This document shows, one piece after another, positions 48,690 through 61,059 of a stretch of 64,000 nucleotides of DNA. A model generated the notes under the pieces. The model was not told the DNA's origin. It did not search any database and saw nothing but the letters and a program-made list of their open reading frames with translations. Within the stretch, counting starts at the first letter, position 1. Every line of letters starts with the position of its first letter. The stretch comes from Dicaeum eximium (Eukaryota; Chordata; Aves; Passeriformes; Dicaeidae). A program made the position numbers and the translations under genes. The DNA lies in the NCBI GenBank assembly GCA_013396995.1, contig VWZP01002402.1:273704-337703 (forward strand). Reading direction: 5' to 3'.

Positions 48690-51600
48690 TAACTCATACG
48701 TAATAAAATTCTATAAAAACACAGAGAAAACACAGAGATGAAGGCATCCCTGGAATTTCTGGAGCTGATTGGTTGTTTCTCCTCTTGGTCCATTTAAGCC
48801 TCAATGCGCTGAAATTTTATTGAATGCTGCCCTAGGGCCAAAATCACACCTGATATAATTTTGTTGCAGACGTTGCAGAGTTGGTACTATTGCATCAAGG
48901 ATGAATCTAAACAAAGTATATTTTGATAATTTCTAGATATAAAGCTGTTGTGTGTAAGGGACTTATTGATGATAGTATTTTATAGTGGAATTTGCTTGGT
49001 GTTCATGGAACTCTTGCAGAGTTCTACACTGCTTTTTGTAGAGCAAGATGACAACACTGTCTGGGTACTTGGCCTGCTGGGATTGGGATTGCAGCAAAGA
49101 TTTAGGCATGCAACATGACTTTTAAAAGGTTTATCCCAATAGGAGTTTCACATGGCACCCATGGCACTGTGGTGCCTTTCATAAAGTGGGAAAAATTAAC
49201 CAGATAAATACAACTACTATTAATTGTTATTAAAATTTAATTAAATTATTTAGCTATTTAGTTTAATTTAGTTATTTAGTTTAATTAAAATTGCCATTTT
49301 GCCTAACCTATGAAAGAAGTGCTAATGCATCTTGTGTTAATTCTGCAGAATTTTCTCCTTTGCTTCCATACGAACACACCTCTTGTCTCTCTGTTGGGTT
49401 GTCCAGACTTTGCCCTTTCCTGTGTCGTGAAGTTGTGGCAGTTTCCTGTGTGTTTCTCACTGTGTGGGTAGGCTGCTACAACGTGCTCAAACAAAGCCAC
49501 TTTTGCAGGCAATTGAGAAGCCTGTGCTGGATCAGAGCATCCAGCCCAGCATCCACTGAGAACGTGCTGCTGGGAGCGTGCAGCACCTCTGTTCTCTCCT
49601 GCTGCTAAGGCAGGTCTACATGCTGTTGACATGCTTGTTGGGCAGTGTAGCCTTCCAGATGCTCAGGAGTGCTGCTTTTCTAAGTCAGAGAGAGGTGAAG
49701 ATGCATCACCTCTTGAAGGACTGCGTTGAGAGAAATTGTATTGACCCTTCAGTTTTATTCTATTCTATTCATGCAGCACCTGTCAGGTAGAACCAAACAG
49801 CACCACAGCTCTACCATTGCCAGAATAGAGAAAAAAGACTGCTAATATCTCACCCATTTTTACTCCTGAGGGTTTCAGCTATGTTTTGTCAGGAGGAATG
49901 AAAAAGAGGAAAGGAGCATCATATTTATTTCCGTAACTTCTCCTCCCTTACTCTTTTTAATCCTCTAACATCTTGCAGCAGAAAGATTAGAGGAGTTCTA
50001 CAAATGAACTGTTCAGGTGAAAAGTAAGAGATGTAAACATTTGGCATCTACAGGTTACATCTCTTGTTCTCTTCTCAAACCTCAAGGCTCCCTTTTTAGA
50101 ATGGTGACTGTGCCTTTCATTTAAGTAATTATAGTGCTCTGGGAAACATTCTTCTTTGCAGCACTGGTGGGGATATAGCAGTTTGTGGTATGTTACTGCA
50201 TTTGTGCTAACTAACACCAAATGGAGTGATGGAGGACACATTATTAAAAGTGCCTTTCTTCTTTCCTTACACATCATAATATTGTCCAAATATTTTATTT
50301 TGAAGGCATGAAGATACCTGTGGCTGCAAGGTATCACTTAAGCTTCTGTGCCAGGGCAGACCTGTGAGTGGATTCAATGATGTCAGCCCTGCTTAGAGCA
50401 AACAGTCTTCAGAAGCACTCTAAATTTAGAAACCTCTGTGTCCCATTCCCAGCCACCTGCATCATATCTGTGGATATTCTGCAAGCTCTGTGTGTATTTG
50501 TGTGTGCAGCCACCAGCTGGCTGAAGCTCCTGACATGCTCCTGTGTAGAACCACATGTGTCCCTGCTTGAGCTCTGATAATTCTGGCCTTCAGCTGATAA
50601 AGCTATTGGGAAAGGTGATCTTGGTTAGCATGCAGCTCACAAGTATATCCATGTCCTGTTATTTCAGGTGGGCTCTGGTCTTCTAAACTTGTCCTAAGGG
50701 TCAAGCCTACTGTGAATGGAGTCTCAGACCCACAAGAGGAGTTGTACCTGCTTGTTATGAACCTGGACAGAATTAATTCTTCTCTTCTACAAGAGGCAAA
50801 GCATCAGCAAACTCAAAAAAAGGGTGGTATGTACCTCTCTACCTTTCAGGTTCTTAGTCCTTCTCAGCAAATGAGTTTTTTTTTTTTGGTATATCCTTCT
50901 GGGTTAAGATACTAAACAACAGGGATGAAGGTAGGAAAAGAAAATCAGGCCTTATGGTGTGTTATTTGACATTGATACAGCATTTGTTAATGTTTCCAGA
51001 CATTTTCAGATAGACAGAAGGAAAGGGGTAGACCTTTTACTTCAGCATACATGAAACATGTGTTTTGAAGAAGAAATAATATTGACATTCTGTGTTTAAG
51101 TTGAATCTTTTTCTTAGAAACAGCAATGAATGTCAAAAGGCACAGTCAGCTTGAAGTCTCCATAAAGAAGTGAATTACAACAGGTTCAGGTTTAAGAACT
51201 GAACTTCTTCTTAGGCCTCCCAGTAACTTTTGGGTGTTATGGTTTCCAACTCTTCTTGTCCTTAAGTAGTTTTATTTTCTTTGTTGTGTGAAAAGGACCA
51301 AGGAAAACTTAGTTATATAATGAGAAAGCACTGAGTGGACCAGGAGCTAGTCCATCAAAAAGCTGACATGTCAAAGATCGTATTAGAGAAGATAATTATT
51401 AGCAGAATTTTGTTTCCAACTGTGTGTACAAGAAAAATGAATAAACTCCAAGAAGAAAAGCTTGATCCAGTATTGAAGTCTCAGCTATGGCACTGGGACA
51501 TTTAGGTTGATATATTTTATCCCTCCAGAATGTTTTTGTTTTCTGTACTAGTTCTGGCAGGACTTTTGGTCCCACTGCACTGAGTGCTATGGTAGCAAGT

Positions 51601-53440
51601 GTCACAACACCTTTCTTCAGTGGCACAGTGCCCACAGTGAGACTGGCAGCCTGAAGGCAGGTGTGCAGGTTAGTTGTAAAATCTAGATGGAATTCAGGAG
51701 CTGTCCAGGGAGACACCATTCATCTCTTTTCTGGTAGGATTAGATCCTACACATCAAGCTAGTCTTAGGCAGGATGAGAGGAGAATACACTCCTCTTGCC
51801 TCTTCTTAACAATTCTTGTTGTAAAATTCAGGAATAATTGGGATAGAAAAAGGATGTGAGGATAGCCTAACACTGTAGCACCTTAGTTAGCACACCTACT
51901 TAGGAAAGCAAGGTGTGTATCAAAGACTGTGAAACACGTGACAGAAATCCAGTGCTGCCATTACTGCTCGGTGTGCCCTCCTGCTGTAGCCCTGGTGTAG
52001 AGGAAATGGAGGGTTCTATGGAGATGGTTTTGTATGGAAGGCCCTTCCAGCAGATGTCCCAGAGGTACCCATAAGACCAGGCTGATCTTCTGAGGTAGAT
52101 GGAAGAGCGTGTGTTTGCCTGCTGGGGCAAAAGTACTGGATCCCCATTGAGAGACTGCGCCTTTTCAAGACAGCATTTTCTAGCCATGCATAGGGACAAA
52201 ATTGTGCAAACTGGGCAAAATGTGACACAATTGATGTGCCAAAAGACTTCTGGGTGTTGTGAGGCTTATATCTTTGCCATGCAGGCGGGTTATAGCTTTC
52301 CAAGCCCTGTTATGGGTCTGCTCCAGAAGCATTGAGTTTTCTACCAGTAAACTGCAGGAAGTGTCCTTATCTCCACAAGGAGTTCAGTTATTGTGCCCCA
52401 TTATCAGATAAATGGTTAAAATAAAAAGGACAAAGAAAAGTTTAACAGTATCCCTTTCAGACTGCAAGCTGCTAGGAAAATATAATTCTAATTGATGTGG
52501 GATGTTTTGACAGGCAGAGAGGAAAAAGGCAACATTTCAAAATTGTAGGTAATTTGTGAGGAGATGAATTTGTGATTTTTCCGAACTTGGTTCTGTACAG
52601 TCCTGAGAAACCAATAGGAACTACTGATTCCCAGGTTTCCTGAGACCAGACCCTAGGAGCCGCACCTGAGTACCCTAAAAGTGGAAGAATCTGAGATAAC
52701 GTGAGAAAAAATTTTGGCGGAGTACCCTATGTCACACAGTGGGCTTGTGCCGAAGCCAGGGCCCAGCATCCTTTCTCCAAGTTCTCGTAACAATAAGAAC
52801 AACCTCCTCAGCAATTGCCTTACAAAAGGTTTGAACATCAGGTTACCCAGAGACATGAGCAGATAGTAGAGCAGTGATGTACAAATGAAAGTCCTACACT
52901 TTGACCTCCAACCACATGAAGCCCCATTACAATAAATATCCAACAACACATCCCTTTCCACACCACATGGATGCTGCCTTAGGTACAAAGGTACTAAAAT
53001 GACTGTTCCATGTAATAAAACATGGTGGGAGAAATTATGAAGTATAAAGTGAGGTTATTGCCTTCACTGCTAATTAAAGTTTACTGTATCTTCTTGCAGC
53101 TTTGTTTAATGGGCTCCTACATATCATGGGGTGTTTCTTTAAAGAAATAAAAGAAAGCTCTTTTTAAGGTCACTCACTTGACCTCAATTCATTGTGTTGT
53201 GAATGCAGTATTGTAGTAGCACATATTGTGTGGGGTACAACACCATGTGCTGCTCCAAGACTCCTGTGGTAGCGAAGCACAAAGGGCTGCGTTAACGATG
53301 ATGTGTCAGCCTTAGCTTTGAATTTCCTTGCTTGAGTGCTAGTTTTCATTACTGACACATAATACATGGTGTTAACCATTTCAGCACTGAACTGTGCACA
53401 GGGACACACCACCGCTTGTGCTTGGAAATGGCCATTTCTG
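48690..53440. other. intergenic, no recognised gene
   Basis: No gene or clear repeat. Includes an AT-rich tandem stretch at 49200-49295. Open frames on both strands at 49291-49632 and 51399-52335 show no family resemblance. The region is otherwise ordinary. Confidence 0.5.
49225..49290. repeat. AT-rich imperfect tandem repeat
   Basis: The word TTATTTAGTTTAATT (and variants such as AGCTATTTAGTTTAATTTA) is repeated about three times in 65 bp. It is low-complexity DNA. Confidence 0.75.
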
Positions 53441-53449
53441 AAGTGCCAA

Positions 53450-53610
53450 CGATCGGAGGTACAATTATTATTTTATTACTTAATGGCACCAATTAGGGCA
53501 AGCATTGTCAACTAGCACACAATGATCTGAGCACCACAGTGTGATATAACTATTACAATGAGTATCATAGCCTGATACTTATGTCATATAGGAAATAAAA
53601 AGCTTCAGGG
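53450..53610. promoter_or_regulatory. candidate small conserved element
   Basis: Contains TACAATTATTATTTTATTAC, GGCACCAATTAGGGC, TTGTCAACTAGC and ATTACAATGAGTATC. It is compact and non-repetitive. Low confidence. Confidence 0.3.
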
Positions 53611-53639
53611 TTTTTTTTTCCCTCTGATTTGGCAAAAAA

Positions 53640-54950
53640 AAATCTGTATTCTGAGCTTTTCACTTTTTTTCTTTGTGCATTCATTTCCTCATCAGATAAA
53701 TTCTGTAAAGCTCTTTGAATATTGCTCGTACTTTATGTAACATTTCCTACCACAAAAAAATTCTTAGTAGTAACTCATACAGCTCTGTTCTTTGATGGCT
53801 AAATCCTTGCTTATTTTCTGTTTTCTCTTCAGTCCTTTTCCCAGTCTGCTAGCTGAGTCTAGATCCGTGTTTACATCATACATCTCAAGCTGCAGCTGCT
53901 GTGGACTCTCTTGTTTGGTAGAACTCTGTTACTTTGGTATCTTGGCTCTTTATCTGGCTCGGGTTGCTTCCTCCTCAATACATGTTCCACTCATGAGGCG
54001 GGTGATCCAAAGCCCATTGAAGTAAATGGAAAAATTGCTGTTGATTAAATTATTTCACATCTGCACTCCCTGGCTCTACCAGCTTCTTCTATTGTCCACA
54101 CATCCTGATTCACAAATGTTTTAAATGACAGCTTTAGGAACATGAAAGCCTTTGGGGCAATGGCCTAAAGAGACAGCAGAGGGTAAAATTTGTGAGCATT
54201 ATAATGCTAGAGCTGTAGTGCTTCCATTAGTCAGTGCTGAGCACCAACTGAAAAGCCTGCTTCAGTCAGGCAAGGAAGGCTTGCATTTCACACACACAGG
54301 CACACAGGCAGCCCCCATCTCTGAGTGTAGTTCATCAGGAGGATTATTTCTTTCCAAGTGCAAACTATGCTTGTCCTCCAACCCTGGAAATCACTGTGGG
54401 AAAAGCTGGGAACATGTGGAGGGAGGAAGCCAGTTCCTGCACCTGAACTGCTATCAGGATCACAGATGGATAACAACAGGGTGCCCACACCCTTCATTTA
54501 GGTGCTGCCCCCAATTACTTCTTTAAAGTGACTCCTTGTGGGGACCCTTTATAGGACAGGTGCAATTTATACTGAAATTTCAATGGACTTCTCAAAATGG
54601 TTAAAATGGCAGCAAGAGGTATCAGTACACCTCATTTTCAGATGGCAGCAGTGGAAATTCAAGTACATTTTCAAAATGAAAGGGCTGTTTACCAAAATAT
54701 ATTTGGAAGCAGTCAGGATGCCATGTGCAATTATGGCAACATTTGGTAAAGCTCACATGCATTTAACTGCTCAACAACTCAAATATCATTCCCAAGGTTT
54801 TCTCATTTGGTTTTTTTCCCCTCTTTTTCTCCTTTGCCCCTGTGCCTGCTGTCTCTTGAGCTGGAGTGTTATTCCAGGCACAAAGATCATGAGGTAATTA
54901 CATACAGCCAGGGCCAGATGTGGGGATAGAAATTCAGCACTGTGAGCTCA
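53640..54950. other. intergenic, no recognised feature
   Basis: T-rich runs at 53611-53640 and ordinary sequence after. Open frames at 54152-54526 and 54538-54897 lack any known domain. Confidence 0.5.
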
Positions 54951-54959
54951 CCTGTCCTG

Positions 54960-55200
54960 AGGAGAAAGTTTATAAACATTTGAAAGCTGTTTAAAAGCAT
55001 TTACAAATCTTTTGATGTTCATTGTCTTGTGCTAAGGCATGGATTCAGCTTTACCAATGGAACAGATGCTGGTTTGTATGCCTGAATTATATAACTTTGT
55101 ACCAAACCTTTCCGTTCATTACTAAAAGAATAGCAACCCCATTAGGGTTATAAATATAGTTACCAAGGAAACCAGTTTATCATAATTGGTTATCCTTCAT
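54960..55200. promoter_or_regulatory. candidate element with RFX X-box-like site
   Basis: GTTACCAAGGAAAC at 55159-55172 fits the two half-sites of the RFX X-box (GTTRCC then RGYAAC, here AGGAAAC). The surrounding 240 bp is non-repetitive, with AT-rich words (TGAATTATATAACTTTG, GGTTATAAATATAG). Confidence 0.35.
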
Positions 55201-58100
55201 TCTTTATCCCAGTGTCTTTCTGTTCTCTATCCCATGGCACCTGACTGTGTTTTTCCCCCCAGTTAAAAGATATGACAACCTGCTATCAGACTGGCTAACT
55301 TGTTGGTCTGCATCTTAATAGAGATGGATATACCTTGCCTGCAAAATTTAAATCAGATTTTCTTTCTTTTTCCACTTTAGTTTTTGGGGTTTTCAGGGGA
55401 ATCTGTCAGTTTATTGTGCCCTAGCTATTGAGAAGTGACTTGGATTTCTAGTATTTCCAAATTCATGTGCTGCTACTAAAAACACAGTCAAGGAAAAGAG
55501 GAAGCAATTCTTGGCTTACAGTTGGAATTAGCTCCTCTGAAATGTTTAAAATAATCAAGGAAACGAAGATGCAATATCCTGTGGTAGAGGAAGGAAAGGA
55601 CTTGGCTTTCCTTGCCAGGACCTTGAGGCATTTCTTTTCTACAGCAATTGTCTGGGGTGATTTTGTTGGGTGTCTTTGGTCCTGACTTCCTACCCATTTA
55701 GCAGGTGTAAGCCATGCCATTGATGAGATCAATGACATTATTTGCACAAATGGAGTGAAACACTTTGTTCTGTAAGGGCTGATGGGAAGGCTCCTTTTCC
55801 TTGAATTCCCCTGCATTGTCATTTTATTAAGATAGGTGAAAGCTTTAGCTTTAACTGAATATCACATCAATTTTATTATGTCTGTAGGCGTCTTTGTTTT
55901 TAAAATTCATGACAAGTTCCTTGCAATACATTTTTACTACATTACAGCCACCTGTTCTTCCTTGGTGGGTGGCTGTAAATCTGGGACTGTCCTTTCGTGT
56001 GCGTGCACATGAATGATTGTTTCTTTACGCAGCGTATTAGGAGCTTCCAAAATATATTCATAGCCTGGACCATTCTGGGGGGACATGTGGATGTTTTATG
56101 GATTGGCTTTCCTTTTCTGCTACTGCAAAAGGATGGTCCTAAAGAAAAATTTTATGTCCTTCCCATGGGCCACCATATGCATTTTGTCTATTCGTGGCCA
56201 CAGTCAGTTCACTTGTCCTGGATGTTACCATTAAAAGAGTTTGCTCCTAGATCAGCATCAAATAAATAATTCAGATTGGTGTGATTCTTGACATGCCTTT
56301 ACATTTTATTGTCAATATCTGGCTTACCCAAAGAATGTCCACTATAGATACCATGTGTCAGGAAAGCATGCAATCTTCCCTAATGTCCCTTTGGTGTTTC
56401 TGGGGTTGGATTCAGCAAAAGCCCTCAGCTTCCATGGAGCTGCAGACAGATTGGGGCTGGACTCCACTTCTTCCTGAAGGGAAGCCCACTTCATACTGTT
56501 GTTCAGGGGTGCAATTGGCTTTTGGGGGTGAGGTGTTGAATGTGAACTCAGGATGACGAACATGCTGTCCCTCTTGTCTGGGTCAGGCTTGGACCAGCCA
56601 TCTCACATCCATGTGCCTTAGTTTCCTAATTTTTAAATGGAAATATTGATATTTGATATTTGCTCTCTGCACGTTTCCCTCCTGTCAGCTTAATTGCTAC
56701 ACTCCATGGTGGTGTTACACCTGACAATTCTTGTAAACCTGTTTGTTTCAATGCTGTAGTTTTTTGGTGCTGTTTAAGTGCCAGAGGCCTAAAAGATAAG
56801 TGGGTTTATTTAATGGGATGAATTACAAATAAACTAACTCAATACATTATTGGAACCCTGGGATGATTTCAGGTAGAGGCTTACGGGCTTGTTTTGTTCA
56901 GGCCAATGGAAGCTTCTGGGGGCAGAATCTTCTCCCTCTGTATATTTGTTTTTAAGAGCTGTAAAATAATATCATTATGCAGAGGCTGTCCAGTTCCTTG
57001 TACAATATTGTAACCCAAATTCGTGGGCCACATAGAAGGCTCGTGATGATAGAAAGCAGTCTCAAGAGTCAATGCTGCAGGCTAGTCTTTTATTAATCTC
57101 CTGCAAAATGAGGTCCCACAGCAGCAAATCACCCAGTGCTGACACATTTAGTGCTTGTCTTCCCTAGTTCACATAAGGGGAAGAGCTCTGCATCCCCATT
57201 TCTGAGAGAGCGAGGTGCAGCCTGCGCTGTGTCTAAGGAAGAGGTTGGGTTTGCCAAGAGCACCAGATGAGACATTGATGAAATCCTGGGAGCGCCTGTG
57301 TACTTCTGGTGGTGCGGATTGTAAATCACAGTAAGGGATGTCGATGCTTTAATTATGTGTATGTGATGGTCTATGTGTTTGTGCTTGTGGGTTTTTTATA
57401 AGTACGGTAAATGGAGAAGAGAATCTGGCCTGGCTCTGAGGCTGCTGCTGCTACTGGCGAGGCAGGAGAACATTTTGGCAAAGCAGTATATTTATTTTTT
57501 TTAAACCTCCCTCCACAGCCCCTCCTGCTGTACTATATTTTCCCTTTTTTTTCAGGGTTTTTTGTGTTCCTTATCTGAGGTGCTGCTGGGACTGGCTGTG
57601 TGCTGCAGCTTAGTGAGCTCTTTCCCATTTATCTGGTGTGGTTCCCAACCTATGATTTAACCGTGGTGTGTGCAACAGAAAGAGAAAAACAATGTTTGAT
57701 CTGCTAAAACGTACCTTAAGAGCAAACACACACACATTGATGAAGGTATCAGCTGGGTTCTGCCCACAGTTATGTCAAACAAAGTATGCTAGGAAGTGCC
57801 AACTTTCCTTTTGTGCTGTGACACCAAGCGCTGCCAAAAGATATTAAAAAGCTTGCGTGAACTAGGTGATGGCAGCTGTAACTATCTAAGTTATTGCCTG
57901 GCAGCTGTAATGCTTCTTCAGTGCTGCTGGCTGCTTTTTATATTTGGTTCCCCATTTGTTTGCCCTTATTCTAGCAACCGATACCACCAAAGCAGGCAAT
58001 CAGTGTGCTACAGCACATGGCCACTTGCTACTGCAAAATAGGCAGCTTAGTAGTGGCAATTGAGAGACTCTCATGCAGCAGCTGATATAAGTCATATTTC
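55200..58100. other. intergenic, mostly uninformative
   Basis: No gene recognised. It contains one old SINE fragment (56605-56660). A segment at 57790-58060 has a repeated GGCAGCTGTAA word (near 57870 and 57900) and may be regulatory, but this is weak. Confidence 0.45.
56605..56660 (-). repeat. old MIR/CORE-SINE-like fragment
   Basis: CATGTGCCTTAGTTTCCTAA followed by TTTTTAAATGG is the reverse complement of the CCATTTTACAGATGAGGAAACTGAGGCAC pattern with substitutions. The element is on the minus strand, diverged and short. Confidence 0.6.
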
Positions 58101-58123
58101 TTTTGGAAGAGAACCAACCTTGC

Positions 58124-58142
58124 TTTTTTTTTTTTTTTTTTT
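58124..58142. repeat. poly-T run, 19 bp
   Basis: An uninterrupted T homopolymer, about 55 bp before a CA-rich low-complexity stretch (58198-58250). Confidence 0.9.
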
Positions 58143-58249
58143 GGTTGTTGTGTGTCAGTGTGAATCCAAGAAACCTTAGATGAGCTGGTGGCAAAAGGCA
58201 AACACGCACACATGCACGTACACACAGACATTCACATGCATGCACACAA

Positions 58250-60090
58250 AAAAATGCAGCTTTCCGTGTTCTTTCCGTGTTGGCTCTAAATGTGCTAGAA
58301 CAATATAGCCAGCTCCCAGCCCCTGCCAATCCTACATCTGCTCTCTAAAACCTCCAGCAAATAAGAATTACTGTGGGGTTGTTTAACCAACGCTTACAAT
58401 ATACACACTTTTCATTTTTCCGTCACTTCTATCTGTACGCTGGTGGCAAAGGTTTGAGAGATAATGGAGAATGATACCCACTGGGCACTTGCTTTTTCAG
58501 TGCTGTGAGGTGGGCAGTAGCCACCTAGATCTCTCTGCTGGCATGATTTGGGGCAATATAAAATGCTTTTCATTGCTGTGGGCTTTTCGGAAATTGTCTG
58601 TACAGTGGGGAGTGGGTTTCTGCTGCTTTTAGGTTTGTTTTATTTTTTTTTTCCTGGGGGGAGGGCTTTATATTGTGTGTTCTTCTTTTGAGCTTCCTCT
58701 TTTCAGTCATCTCTTAAATAATTCCTACCATACATGGATGCAATATTTCTGGGAGACATGTTATTTCTTTTATCCTTTCTCAGACTAGTTTTGAAAGTCC
58801 TGCAACATGATAATATTTTCACAGCGTGATCAACCTCAGAGCAATTTCTTCAGCATGGAAAATGGACTGAAGTAGTAGTTGCATCTTGCAGAGGATAGGG
58901 CAGAAGATCTCAGTGGAGCTTTTAGATTTTTCTTCCTTTTCTGTTTAGGCTCAGCTGTTACAGAGACCTGAGACAATTGCATGTTGTCTCACAGTAATAA
59001 GACACCATAATAATTCTTTCCACCAAAGAGTCCCAAAGCATTCATGAGTGTTTAATTACCTATTCCATTTCACAGATGAGGATGCTGAAATGCAGAGCAG
59101 TTAAGTGATGTGACAAAAGATACCTAGGTATTTGATAATGTAACTTGAAAAAGAAACATCATGTTATTAATCCATTTTGAATCACAGGGACTGTGCTTAC
59201 CATGATTGTGACTAAAGAAATCTGCATTTCTTTGGAGCCTTGCCTCCAAATTAATTTCTTAACTGTTGTTTTTTACCCTCCTAGTATGTTGTGAGTTTGA
59301 AAATCCCCAGTTAACTCTAAATAAATTTTTCTGTGTATTTTGCAAGACAAACCATCACTATTACTTCAAAATGCTGGAGAGACTTGCAGGAACTGCTATA
59401 AATGGTAGGGTGTGGGTAGGGCTGGGGGAGACTCACATCTGGCATTACAGATTATATCAATCCTATAGTGAGTACCTTGGTGCTAGGAAAGACATGTGTT
59501 GACCCTCTAAATTTTCTGTTCATTTCTCTCTGTAAGGAGAGATCTCTGGAAAAACATAATTCCTGCTTTCTGTTGCAGAAGTTATACCTGCCTGCAGTAG
59601 TGAAACATGCCAAAGAAGAGGGAGTTTATTTTGAGAATTCAGATGAGTTCTGCTAGTTCAAAGGACTAGGTGGAAACCTGTGCATGCACAATAACCTCAT
59701 GTGGAAAGTCTGGCATTGCTTGAGGAGAGAAGTCACCTGTGGGGTCTGTGAAGCAGCCCTAAGTGGCTTAACCTCATGCCTATCATCTTCCAGAGGGTTT
59801 TCCTTGCTGAAATAAGCTGACCTGTTCTCTACTTGCCCCAGCACTTGCTTTTTTTCTGTTCCATTTGTGGATAGAATGCAATGCTCATGAGTCAGATGTG
59901 TGTGTGGGCAACAGCTCCTACAAAGCACCAGTGGGATGAGCCTGTGTCTTGCAGACTGCAGAAAGTGTTACCCTTTATATCCCACACATATCAGAGAGGC
60001 TGGGAACACCCACCAATAGGTTCTCAAACCACTCCTGGCAGCAGGAGATGTTCTTTACCTCTTGGTGTTCTTGACTGCCTGCAGAAAACA
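58250..60090. other. intergenic, no recognised gene
   Basis: Ordinary sequence. TTTCCGTGTT is repeated in tandem near 58261-58280. It contains the old SINE fragment at 59045-59122. Confidence 0.5.
59045..59122 (+). repeat. old MIR/CORE-SINE-like fragment
   Basis: CATTTCACAGATGAGGATGC then TGAAATGCAGAGCAGTTAAGTGATGTGAC matches the CATTTTACAGATGAGGAAACTGAGGCACAGAGAGGTTAAGTGACTTG pattern. Sequence just upstream (ACCATAATAATTC...CCAAAGCATT) may be the matching 5' part. Confidence 0.68.
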
Positions 60091-60097
60091 TGTTCTT

Positions 60098-60584
60098 CTC
60101 ATTCTGTCCCTTTACTCCACTGTGGTGAGACACCACCTGGAGTACTGAGTCCACCAAGCTGATTAGAGCAGCTCTCCTAAGAGCAAAGGCTGAGAGAATT
60201 TGGTTTGCTCAGCCTGCAGAAGAGAAGGCTTTGGGGTGACCTGACTGTGGCCTTCCAGTACCTGGACAAAACCTACAAGAAAGATGAAGGACTTTTTACA
60301 AGGGCCTGTAGCTACAGGATAAGGGGGAATGGATTCAAACTGAAAGGCAGTAGGTTTAGATTAGATAGTAGGAGGAAGTTCTTGGCTGTGAGGGTGGTGA
60401 GGCCCTGGCACAGGTTGTCCAGAGCAGTTGTGGATGCCCCATCCCTGTAAGTGTTCAAGGTCAGGCTGGATGGAGCTCTTGAACAACCTAGTCTAGTGGA
60501 AGGTGTCCCTGTCCATGGCAGGAGGGTTGGATTGATATGGTCTTTAAGGTTTTTCCAACCCAAACCTTTCTATGACTCTGTGAT
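60098..60584 (+). mobile_element. CR1 LINE, 5'-truncated 3' end
   Basis: DNA matches the CR1 3' region from CCCTTTACTCCACTGTGGTG onward. The frame at 60205-60450 gives LQKRRLWGDLTVAFQYLDKT, then YKKDEGLFTRACS, RGNGFKLK, FRLDSRRKF, RVVRPWHRL and VVDAPSL. This is the C-terminal portion of CR1 ORF2, better preserved than in the copy near 25.4 kb. The 3' end has the GTGTCCCTGTCCATGGCAGG and GGTTGGATTGATATGGTCTTTAAGG blocks and a terminal TTTCTATGACTCTGTGATT repeat. It is 5'-truncated, so not mobile. Confidence 0.94.
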
Positions 60585-60599
60585 TACCACTCTCAACTT

Positions 60600-61020
60600 A
60601 GAAATCTGAGGCTCCTGATATGTATTTAGAGTTGGTCACTCACAATTGCTGGTCTGTTCATCGAATCTTGTCTGAGATGCTTTTAAAATAGTATCATCTA
60701 AATTAATTACCTAAAAGAAGGTGCTTAGTAGGGAACAATTACCTTGTTTAGGTTTTTTTCCTTTGTCCACCTTTTGGCATTGTAGCTTTCTCTGTGATTA
60801 TAGAACAATCCAAATCAACTTTCACCATTATTTGCCATTGCTAAATGCAAAATAAGTTACTTGGAGCCTCTTGTATCTCCATTTCTTTTTCTCAATTAAT
60901 ACCACAAAATCAAACATACAAATGCTTTCTTCTGACAAACTCACACCATTGTCAACCCCAGTGCATTCAGATTTTTTTTTGTTGTTTTCTGGAGGCAGAT
61001 TTGAGCCATTCCTATCCTCA
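60600..61020. other. intergenic, no recognised feature
   Basis: AT-rich DNA between a CR1 copy and a microsatellite. Nothing recognised. Confidence 0.5.
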
Positions 61021-61030
61021 AGAAATGCAT

Positions 61031-61056
61031 GTGTGTGTGTGTGTGTGTGTGTGTGT
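61031..61056. repeat. (GT)13 microsatellite
   Basis: Twenty-six bases of uninterrupted GT, long enough to be variable between individuals. Confidence 0.97.
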
Positions 61057-61059
61057 CAT

